Shown here in pieces: positions 1 to 5,039 of a DNA stretch of 5,083 bases; the first letter of the stretch is position 1, and the number at the start of each line of letters is the position of its first letter. A model generated the notes under the pieces. It worked only from the letters and a program-made list of their open reading frames with translations. It was not told the origin of the DNA and ran no database searches. A program made the translations under genes and the position numbers. The DNA comes from Patescibacteria group bacterium (lineage in GTDB: Bacteria > Patescibacteriota > Patescibacteriia > Patescibacteriales > GWC2-42-12), in contig JAHITL010000128.1 of the NCBI GenBank assembly GCA_018817545.1, positions 1-5,083 on the forward strand, in the 5' to 3' direction.

Positions 1-31
1 TAAAAAACATTTTATAATTTTTTTATAATTC

Positions 32-60
32 TTGTTAATTTTATTTTTTTGTGCGATACT
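32..60 (+). promoter_or_regulatory. candidate sigma-70-type promoter upstream of the small-ORF cassette
   Basis: TTGTTA (32-37) resembles a -35 box (4 of 6 consensus bases). It is followed after exactly 17 bp by GATACT (55-60, 4 of 6), which is preceded by an extended -10 TG at 52-53. Transcription would start near 67 and give a leader of about 100 nt before the ATG at 169. The surrounding sequence is so AT-rich that chance matches are likely; TATAAT also occurs at 13-18, 24-29 and 76-81. Confidence 0.3.
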
Positions 61-134
61 TATTTCGTAATTGTTTATAATATTACAAAATAATCTTATT
101 ATTTTTTAGAGAAGGATTAGAGAATTTTGTTTAT

Positions 135-140
135 TATAAT
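135..140 (+). promoter_or_regulatory. candidate -10 box just upstream of the small-ORF cassette
   Basis: This is a perfect TATAAT. A transcript starting about 7 nt downstream (near 147) would leave a leader of about 22 nt containing the strong SD at 157-163, which is a sensible layout. No good -35 element lies 16-18 bp upstream and there is no TG extension, so the call rests on the hexamer and its position alone. Confidence 0.3.
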
Positions 141-168
141 CTAAAGTAATCGTTATAAGGAGGGCGTT

Positions 169-366
169 ATGACAAAAGAAGAACAACGGCAAAGATTTGA
201 TAGAATTGTTTTTGTTCTATTTGGGATATGTCCCAAACAAGAACAAAAAAAGTTAACAGAAGAAGAAAAAGGAAAGAATAAAAAATTGACTTTGGCAATA
301 CAAAAATTGTCAAAGGAAACAAACGAAAACGTTAAGGTAAAAAAAAGTGGGGGTGATGATAAATGA
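169..366 (+). CDS. small highly charged protein of unknown function, first gene of a two-gene cassette
   Basis: This is a 65-aa ORF that I do not recognise. It is preceded by a near-ideal SD, AAGGAGG at 157-163, 5 nt before the ATG; this fixes the start and is the main argument that the ORF is real. Residues 1-12 are charged (MTKEEQRQRFDR). Residues 13-21 form a short hydrophobic patch (IVFVLFGIC), too short for a confident membrane span. Residues 22-65 are rich in Lys and Glu and are probably helical or disordered. There is no signal peptide, no metal-binding cysteine cluster and no clear helix-turn-helix. The stop TGA at 364-366 overlaps the start of the next gene as ATGA, implying translational coupling. 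The open frame on the opposite strand here is low-complexity and has no supporting signals. A small phage-derived or regulatory protein is possible, but nothing seen decides it. Confidence 0.7.
   Translation: MTKEEQRQRFDRIVFVLFGICPKQEQKKLTEEEKGKNKKLTLAIQKLSKETNENVKVKKSGGDDK
349..357 (+). promoter_or_regulatory. ribosome binding site of the second small ORF, inside the first
   Basis: GGGGGTGAT is an extended match to the anti-SD end of 16S rRNA (consensus GGAGGTGAT, one mismatch). It sits 5 nt before the ATG at 363. It lies in the last codons of the upstream ORF and supports a separately initiated second gene rather than read-through. Confidence 0.65.
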
Positions 367-515
367 GTTGGACTACAGCAGAAATTGTAAGCGTGATGAA
401 GCTTTTTAATCTTACCTATAATGAAGCATTTGCACAACTAGAGATGCAGCGTTTATCTTTCGTATATGTTAGCATTTTAGGAGGCGCGAAAGAAGAAGCT
501 CTAGAAGAGGATTAA
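363..515 (+). CDS. 50-aa protein of unknown function, translationally coupled to the preceding ORF
   Basis: The ATG at 363-365 shares bases with the TGA of the preceding ORF (ATGA), with the strong SD GGGGGTGAT 5 nt upstream. The ORF reads 50 codons to TAA at 513-515. The protein begins MSWTTAEIVSVMKLFNLTY and ends in an acidic tail (residues 43-50, KEEALEED). The middle (about residues 7-41) is amphipathic and could form two helices, LFNLTYNEAFAQLEM and LSFVYVSILGG. It has one Trp and no Cys. The opposite charge character to its Lys-rich neighbour makes a two-subunit complex plausible, but that is inference. I do not recognise the family. The layout of two tiny overlapping genes recalls phage or toxin-antitoxin cassettes, yet no motif of either is visible. 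A hairpin 25 nt after the stop closes the cassette. Confidence 0.65.
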   Translation: MSWTTAEIVSVMKLFNLTYNEAFAQLEMQRLSFVYVSILGGAKEEALEED

Positions 516-539
516 ATTTTAAAATAAAAATAATACTAG

Positions 540-577
540 GCAAGCTAGACAAGTAATAAAGTGTTTGTCTAGCTTGC
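540..577 (+). terminator. hairpin terminator after the small-ORF cassette
   Basis: GCAAGCTAGACAA (540-552) and TTGTCTAGCTTGC (565-577) form a perfect 13-bp stem around a 12-nt loop, with up to three further inner pairs, two of them G-U. It begins 24 nt after the TAA of the 50-aa ORF and is followed by TTCAATTTT, which is T-rich but not an unbroken U tract. It therefore looks like a moderate intrinsic terminator. It also separates the cassette from the surface-protein gene starting at 610. Confidence 0.6.
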
Positions 578-609
578 TTCAATTTTAAAAGTTGTAATTT
601 TTATAAACA

Positions 610-3600
610 ATGTTGAAAATAATTTTTAAAAGTTTTGTAATCCTGATGTTTTTTAGCGCAGGATTTTTTTGTTATCAGAAAAGTTGTAATGCTGCTGAAT
701 TTGGCGATGTTATTGTTAATGAAATTGCTTGGATGGGCACAACTGTTAGCGCTAATGATGAATGGTTAGAATTAAAAAATATTACTAATCATGGCATTGA
801 TTTAAATGGTTGGAGTTTAGTTGCGCAGGGTGGAACGCCATTAATTAATTTATCTGGAACTATTTTAGCTAATGGATATTTTTTATTAGAACGTATTGAT
901 GATACCAGTGTGCCTAATATTAAAGCAGATAAGATTTACAGTGGAGCATTAGATAATGATGGCGAAGTTTTAGGTTTACGAGATAAAGATAAAAATTTAA
1001 TAGATTTAGTTGAAGCTGATAAAAAATGGTTAGCAGGAGACAATATTAGTAAAAAGACAATGGAAAGAACTGAAAGCAATGGTTGGCAAACTAGTCAAAA
1101 TATTGGTGGTACACCCCGAGCAGCTAATAACGTAGTAGTCGCGCAATCACCTTCAGCGCCATTGTCGGAAAAACAGTTGGAAGCTTCGTCATCGCCAATA
1201 TCGTCAACAACTGTTCCAATAATTACATCAACTACAACTTCTTCAACAACAAATGTTAGTAATATTATTAGTCAGTCTATTTATAAATTAGGTAATGTTT
1301 TAATTAATGAATTTGTTGCTGATCCAACTGATAATGACGTTGAATGGATTGAAATATATAATGCAACAAATAAAGAAATTGATTTGAGTGGTTGGACGAT
1401 TGAAGATGGCAGTAAAATTAAAACTAATTTGTCAGGATTATTAGGTGCAGACGGAAATACTAGATTTAAAGTAATATCTAATCCAGCTGGGATTTTGAAT
1501 AACGCAGGGGATTTAATAATTATTCGTGATAATTTAGGTAATTTAATTGATCAAGTTTCTTATGGTGACTGGGATGATGGTAATAAAAGCAATAACGCGT
1601 CTATTGCTGGCGATCCTTTCAGCGTGGCAAGAAAATTTGATGGTTATAATACTTTTAATAATGCGAATGATTTTGCTGTTACAAAAAAGCCAACTAAAAA
1701 TGTTAGCAATATTATTTATATTGAAGATGAAGTAAGTCAAGAAACTAAATCTAAGTTTGATTTTAGCGATGATATTTTTATTTCAGAAATATTGCCTAAT
1801 CCAATAGGAGATGATGCTAAATCAGAATTTATTGAAATTTATAATGCAGGCAAACGTGATGTAAATTTGGCTGGCTGGAGTCTAAGTAATGAAGATAATA
1901 AAAAAAATAATTTTGAAAAAATTGCAACTAGCGCAATAATTAAAGCAGGAGAATATTTAACGTTTTCTAGGCAACAAACTAAAATTGTTATGTATAATGA
2001 TTCTGGAGAAGTAAAATTATTTCAGCCTCTAGCTGATAAACCAATTCAGACGGTAAAATATAAAAATGTTAAAGAAGGTAATGGTTATAATTTAATTTTG
2101 CCAATTATTAATAAACAAGAGGAGTATGATTGGAGTGAAACAATTACGCGAGGATCTGTTAATATTATTAAAATAATTAATCATCAACCTAAAGTTGCTT
2201 TTGATGTTCAAGATAAAATTGTTGCTGGGCAACAAATTGTTTTTGATAGTTCTGATACTTTTGATCAAGATGGCGATAATTTAAAATTTAGTTGGAATTT
2301 TGGTGATGGTACAAAATTAACGCTTCCTTCGCCAGAACATACTTTTTTACGACCAGGTAATTACACAGTTTCGTTAGTTGTCAGCGATGGACAAAGTGAT
2401 GTAAAAAAAGAAAAAAATATTAAAGTTTTGGATTTATATTTTTTAAATTCACAAAATAGTTTAATTCCTTTTTTAAAAATTGGTAAAGGAGATATTGTAA
2501 TTAATGAAATTTTTCCTAATCCAGCTGGGATTGATAAAAATAATGAATGGTTGGAGCTAAAAAATCAAAGTTCTTATAAAATTAATCTTTTAGATTGGCA
2601 AATAGAAAATAATAATGGTAAATATAAATTTAAAAATGATTTATGGCTGGAGTCGGAAAATTTTTATTTATTGACTAACAAAAAAAGTGGATTGGTTTTT
2701 AAAAATAATTCCGATATTATTAGTTTATATGATAATACAGATAAATTAATTAATAAAGTTGAATATACAGAAGCGGTTCAAAATGAAGCTTATAGTCGAG
2801 GTGAAAACGATAAATGGTTTTGGACTAGTGTTTCAACTCCTGGAACAAAAAATATAATAAATATATCTAAAAGTTATAATAAAATAAATAATCAAGTGGC
2901 AGGAATAAAGATTAGTAAAGAAGGTGTTATTGAAACAACATTAGAAAAAATAAAAGAATATGAAGTAGGGGATTTAATAAAAGTTAAAGGAAAAGTAGCT
3001 GTTGAGCCAGGAATTTTAGGAGCGCAGATTTTTTATATTGTAGGTTCTCCTGGTATTCAAATTTATAATTATAAAAAAGAATTTCCTAATTTGAAAATGG
3101 GTGATTATATTGAAGTTGCTGGCGAACTTTCTGAAATTAATGGAGAGCGACGTTTAAAAACAAAGGAATTGGCTGATATTAAAATTTTGGAGCATCAAAA
3201 TGCGCCTGTTGCGCAAGTTTTAAGTTGCGATAAAGTTAATGAAGAATATATTGGACAATTAATTTCTATTACAGGTGAAGTAACTGATAGAAAAAGCTCA
3301 ACAGTTTATTTGGACGATGGAAATGACGAAATAGTTGTATATATTAAACGAGCTACAGGTATAAAACCTTCTAGTTTGGTTGATGGAAAAACTTACGCTA
3401 TTACTGGCGTAGTTGTTAAAACACAATCAGGATTAAGATTGATGCCACGTTCTAGCAATGATATAGTTGTTCAAAATCAAACATCAGAAAACAGCGACGT
3501 TTTAGGTGAGGTTGCTGTTGATAACGAATGGCAAGTAGCGAGTAGAGATAAAAAATTAGAATTATTTAAATATTTATTAATTATTGCAGGAGGAGTTATA

Positions 3601-3651
3601 ATTTTATTGATTGGATTAATGATAAAAATTCGGAAAAACAAGATAAAATAA
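610..3651 (+). CDS. exported membrane-anchored surface protein with four lamin-tail (LTD) domains, a PKD domain and tandem OB-like domains
   Basis: The 1013-aa product starts with a signal peptide: basic N terminus (MLKIIFK), hydrophobic core to about residue 22, probable cleavage after Ala28 or Ala29. LTD domains, each opening with an I-x-[EN]-E-like strand and a later L-x-x-W, lie at about 32-170 (VNEIAWMG, GWSL), 228-365 (INEFVADP, GWTI), 388-520 (ISEILPNP, GWSL) and 628-752 (INEIFPNP). A Ser/Thr-rich linker spans about 178-222. A PKD domain lies at about 527-606 (DQDGD, SWNFGDG, PGNYTVSLVV). Two OB-like beta domains follow at about 772-862 and 866-955. A transmembrane helix at about 986-1005 and a basic tail (KIRKNKIK) anchor the protein with its bulk outside. 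In general LTD domains occur in secreted proteins, often with nucleases, and PKD domains in adhesive surface proteins. I see no catalytic domain, so adhesion or ligand binding is likely but inferred. No SD precedes ATG 610; the next Met is residue 13, inside the hydrophobic core, so 610 is the better start. Confidence 0.93.
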   Translation: MLKIIFKSFVILMFFSAGFFCYQKSCNAAEFGDVIVNEIAWMGTTVSANDEWLELKNITNHGIDLNGWSLVAQGGTPLINLSGTILANGYFLLERIDDTSVPNIKADKIYSGALDNDGEVLGLRDKDKNLIDLVEADKKWLAGDNISKKTMERTESNGWQTSQNIGGTPRAANNVVVAQSPSAPLSEKQLEASSSPISSTTVPIITSTTTSSTTNVSNIISQSIYKLGNVLINEFVADPTDNDVEWIEIYNATNKEIDLSGWTIEDGSKIKTNLSGLLGADGNTRFKVISNPAGILNNAGDLIIIRDNLGNLIDQVSYGDWDDGNKSNNASIAGDPFSVARKFDGYNTFNNANDFAVTKKPTKNVSNIIYIEDEVSQETKSKFDFSDDIFISEILPNPIGDDAKSEFIEIYNAGKRDVNLAGWSLSNEDNKKNNFEKIATSAIIKAGEYLTFSRQQTKIVMYNDSGEVKLFQPLADKPIQTVKYKNVKEGNGYNLILPIINKQEEYDWSETITRGSVNIIKIINHQPKVAFDVQDKIVAGQQIVFDSSDTFDQDGDNLKFSWNFGDGTKLTLPSPEHTFLRPGNYTVSLVVSDGQSDVKKEKNIKVLDLYFLNSQNSLIPFLKIGKGDIVINEIFPNPAGIDKNNEWLELKNQSSYKINLLDWQIENNNGKYKFKNDLWLESENFYLLTNKKSGLVFKNNSDIISLYDNTDKLINKVEYTEAVQNEAYSRGENDKWFWTSVSTPGTKNIINISKSYNKINNQVAGIKISKEGVIETTLEKIKEYEVGDLIKVKGKVAVEPGILGAQIFYIVGSPGIQIYNYKKEFPNLKMGDYIEVAGELSEINGERRLKTKELADIKILEHQNAPVAQVLSCDKVNEEYIGQLISITGEVTDRKSSTVYLDDGNDEIVVYIKRATGIKPSSLVDGKTYAITGVVVKTQSGLRLMPRSSNDIVVQNQTSENSDVLGEVAVDNEWQVASRDKKLELFKYLLIIAGGVIILLIGLMIKIRKNKIK

Positions 3652-3703
3652 AATAGGGTCTGTCGCTGAATTCGGTATTTGGTGACAGACCCTATTTTAT
3701 TTT
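3645..3703. terminator. shared bidirectional terminator between the LTD gene and corA
   Basis: Bases 3645-3664 pair perfectly with 3684-3703 (20 bp), with the G+C-rich part GGGTCTGTC against GACAGACCC. Seven more inner pairs (3665-3671 with 3677-3683), three of them G-U on the + strand, leave the 5-nt loop TCGGT. The + strand arm ends in TATTTTATTTTTTT and the minus-strand arm ends in TATTTTATTTTAT, so both convergent transcripts get a hairpin followed by U-rich sequence. The stop codons of both genes lie inside the stem: TAA 3649-3651 pairs with the complement of corA's TAA at 3697-3699. The central 33 nt are one copy of a repeat found again at 4671-4703. Confidence 0.8.
3658..3690 (+). repeat. 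33-nt palindromic repeat, copy 1
   Basis: The sequence is GTCTGTCGCTGAAT, then TCG, then GTATTTGGTGACAGAC. It matches the copy at 4671-4703 at 29 of 33 positions in direct orientation, including the whole first 14 nt. Differences fall in the centre and at two C-to-T changes in the right arm, which keep pairing as G-U on the + strand. It forms the core of the shared terminator between the LTD gene and corA. Confidence 0.75.
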
Positions 3704-4629
3704 TTTAAAAAGAAAAAAAGAATAGGGCAAGAAGCAATTATTGAAACACCTATAATATAAAGTGATGTTTCTTTGTATTCTGCAAATGGCAGGTGAACAT
3801 TCATGCCATAAAAGCTAGTGATTAAAGTTGGAATGGCAATAAGAGCTGCGACTAAAGTTAGTAATTCTATTGATTTATTCAAATTATTAGTCATGATAGT
3901 AGAGCAAGCCTTGCGCATATTGATGATATTTTTAAGATTTGTTTCGCAAGTAGCTATGAGTTGCTCATTATCTAATAAAAGATTTTCTATTAGATCTTTA
4001 TCTTCTTCGTATAAATTTAAAAATCTGCCTGAAAGCATATTTTTAAAACTGGAATTAGTTGGCACTAATGAGTTGATGAAATCACCAAGAATTTCTTCAA
4101 AAGAAACAAATTGTATTACATTTTTATTTTTAATGCTTTCTAAATTTAAACCTATGTTTTTTATTTCCTTATTTATTTCTGCAAAAAATTTAGAATATTC
4201 TTGATCAATAGCTAAAAAAATTTGTAATACTAATTTTGTTTTTTGAGTTGTTGAAAAATCATTATCTTTTTTAGAGTCATCATCTCTTTTTAAAAAAGAA
4301 CTTAATAAACTTAATTTATGGGAAGTTATAGTTGTCACAAAATTATTTCCTACTGCTATTAAAATAGGAACGGTTATAATTTTGCCATTTTCTTCGCGAG
4401 CTGGTATGCGCGTAAAAATGTAAATAATGCCATCGCTTAATTCTACTCTTGGAACTTCAAATGGATCTAAGGCGTCTTCTATTAAGTCTTTATCTAAAAA
4501 AAACTTTTTATTTAAAAAATTAATTTCTTCTTCTGTAGGATCATTAACACACATCCATGAGCCAACTAAAAATTTATCTATTTCTTGTAGTTTTTTGTCA
4601 TTTATTTTTTTGTAGTAGATCTTTATCAT
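3697..4629 (-). CDS. corA: CorA-family magnesium/cobalt transport protein
   Basis: The 310-aa product (the family is usually about 300-350 aa) is a divalent-cation channel of the inner membrane, normally a homopentamer carrying Mg2+ and sometimes Co2+ inward. The N-terminal cytoplasmic domain is about residues 1-130 (W25, DPTEEE at 30-35, then the strand region GIIYIFTRIP at 67-76 and FVTTITS at 97-103). A long helical region of about 131-250 corresponds to the stalk. Transmembrane helix 1 is about 256-273 and ends in the family signature Y274-G275-M276-N277. A short external loop (VHLPFAEYKE) leads to transmembrane helix 2 at about 288-307 and a terminal KK. The GMN motif and two C-terminal helices make the assignment firm; actual ion selectivity cannot be read from sequence. 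ATG 4629 has no SD, but an extended -10 box lies 6 nt upstream. The gene converges on the LTD gene, sharing its terminator, and diverges from the putative leuS. Confidence 0.95.
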   Translation of the reverse strand: MIKIYYKKINDKKLQEIDKFLVGSWMCVNDPTEEEINFLNKKFFLDKDLIEDALDPFEVPRVELSDGIIYIFTRIPAREENGKIITVPILIAVGNNFVTTITSHKLSLLSSFLKRDDDSKKDNDFSTTQKTKLVLQIFLAIDQEYSKFFAEINKEIKNIGLNLESIKNKNVIQFVSFEEILGDFINSLVPTNSSFKNMLSGRFLNLYEEDKDLIENLLLDNEQLIATCETNLKNIINMRKACSTIMTNNLNKSIELLTLVAALIAIPTLITSFYGMNVHLPFAEYKETSLYIIGVSIIASCPILFFFLKK

Positions 4630-4635
4630 AATTTT

Positions 4636-4644
4636 AGTATATCA
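4636..4644 (-). promoter_or_regulatory. extended -10 promoter of corA, placed for a leaderless start
   Basis: Read on the minus strand, TGATATACT (4644 to 4636) has the extended TG motif and a -10 hexamer TATACT (5 of 6 matches). AAAATT, 6 nt, then separates it from the ATG at 4629. A transcript starting 7 nt after the hexamer would begin at the A of the ATG. No convincing -35 is present at 17-18 bp, as is common for extended -10 promoters. A second TATACT occurs 25 bp further upstream (4666 to 4661). Confidence 0.5.
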
Positions 4645-4670
4645 TTAAAATCAATTATCTAGTATAGTTA

Positions 4671-4703
4671 GTCTGTCGCTGAATACTGTATTCGGCGACA
4701 GAC
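4671..4703 (+). repeat. 33-nt palindromic repeat, copy 2
   Basis: GTCTGTCGCTGAAT, ACT, GTATTCGGCGACAGAC. With one flanking base on each side (4670-4704) it folds into a 16-bp stem with a single G-U pair (4680 with 4694) and the 3-nt loop CTG. It is 29/33 identical to the copy at 3658-3690. It sits 41 bp upstream of the corA start and is not followed by a U tract on either strand. No gene reads into it on the + strand, so it is not obviously a terminator here. It may be a dispersed palindromic element of REP or MITE type. Confidence 0.75.
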
Positions 4704-4728
4704 TCTTTAAAGCGCGAAGCTAACTTAA

Positions 4729-4770
4729 AGATTAAAGTTGTAAGTTGTAAGATTAAAGTTTAAAGATTAA
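4729..4770 (+). repeat. short AT-rich direct repeats
   Basis: AGATTAAAGTT occurs at 4729-4739 and again at 4750-4760 (21-bp period). A partial third unit, AAAGATTAA, lies at 4762-4770, and GTTGTAA/GTTGTAA is duplicated in tandem between the two units. The tract has no coding potential. It may be slippage-generated spacer sequence or part of the adjoining palindromic element. Confidence 0.5.
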
Positions 4771-4771
4771 T

Positions 4772-4884
4772 AATTTTCAATTTTCAATCAATTTGAAATG
4801 ACATAATTTTCAATAAAATATTTTCTATAATTTTTCTAAAATTATAGAAAATATTATTAAATGAAAATTATAAAATTGAAAATT
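4772..4884. repeat. large nested AT-rich inverted repeat
   Basis: The core is a perfect 18-bp stem, AATATTTTCTATAATTTT (4817-4834) with AAAATTATAGAAAATATT (4838-4855), closed by a 3-nt TCT loop. Further out ATAATTTTCA (4803-4812) pairs with TGAAAATTAT (4862-4871), and AATTTTCAA (4772-4780) with TTGAAAATT (4876-4884). The intervening mismatched bases make it an imperfect hairpin or cruciform about 113 nt long. There is no ORF inside. It could be a decayed mobile palindrome or a structured leader; its low G+C makes it a weak terminator. Confidence 0.6.
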
Positions 4885-4955
4885 CAATGAAAATTTTAAA
4901 TTTTAAATTAAAAATTCTTTTTTAAATTAAAGAATATGGGGGTGAGTTAAAAGAG

Positions 4956-4997
4956 ATGTCAGAAAAAGAAAAAATAATACAGACATTTGACAATTAA
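4956..4997 (+). CDS. possible 13-codon ORF upstream of leuS
   Basis: The ATG at 4956 opens MSEKEKIIQTFDN and ends with TAA at 4995-4997. GGGGGTGAG at 4938-4946 is a good SD, 9 nt upstream, and closely resembles the SD of the 50-aa ORF at 363. It ends 42 nt before the putative leuS start. It contains no leucine codons, so a classical leucine attenuator peptide is not supported. It may be a leader peptide, the remnant of a longer gene, or a chance ORF behind a G-rich patch. Confidence 0.22.
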   Translation: MSEKEKIIQTFDN

Positions 4998-5030
4998 TGT
5001 TGCAATTGATAATGGGTTTTTATTTATAAT
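4987..5030 (+). promoter_or_regulatory. candidate promoter boxes for leuS
   Basis: A perfect -35 TTGACA (4987-4992) is followed by GATAAT (5008-5013, 5 of 6) at a shortish 15-bp spacing. A perfect TATAAT lies at 5025-5030, 9 nt before the ATG at 5040; its best -35 is TTGCAA (5000-5005) at 19 bp. Either could serve. The second would give a nearly leaderless transcript, matching the absence of an SD before 5040. Confidence 0.45.
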
Positions 5031-5039
5031 ATAAAATTT

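Noticed and set aside
338..366. Programmed -1 frameshift at the run of eight A residues (339-346), fusing the 65-aa and 50-aa ORFs in the manner of phage tail-assembly chaperones. The second ORF is indeed in the -1 frame.
   Set aside because: In the -1 frame a TGA occurs at 354-356 (and another at 357-359) before the second ORF begins, so a shift would not produce a fusion. The ATGA overlap with its own SD explains the arrangement better.
364..366. TGA recoded as glycine (code 25, as in Gracilibacteria/SR1), extending the first small ORF.
   Set aside because: The two long genes contain many glycines, all encoded by GGN, with no in-frame TGA. Read-through would add only 8 residues before TAA, and TGA is the stop that overlaps the next start.
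153..437. A 94-codon open frame on the minus strand opposite the two small ORFs.
   Set aside because: It is antisense to two ORFs with strong SDs, lacks an SD of its own, and encodes a low-complexity Phe/Ser/Cys-rich sequence typical of the complement of A-rich coding DNA.
610..696. Lipoprotein signal (Cys21 or Cys26 in the N terminus of the LTD protein).
   Set aside because: The residues before these cysteines (GFF-C, QKS-C) do not fit a lipobox. An ordinary signal peptide with cleavage after Ala28 or Ala29 fits better, and the protein already has a C-terminal membrane anchor.
3481..3651. Sortase (LPxTG) or PEP-CTERM sorting signal at the C terminus of the LTD protein.
   Set aside because: There is a hydrophobic helix and a basic tail, but no LPxTG-like or PEP motif before the helix, so simple membrane anchoring is assumed.
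4670..4704. CRISPR repeat, because of the repeated palindromic 33-mer.
   Set aside because: The two copies are about 1 kb apart with a whole gene between them. There is no regular short-spacer array and no cas gene in the window.
4705..5039. T-box riboswitch or leucine attenuator upstream of the synthetase gene.
   Set aside because: No T-box core sequence or specifier-loop arrangement is recognisable, the hairpins here are almost pure AT, and the short ORF has no leucine codons.
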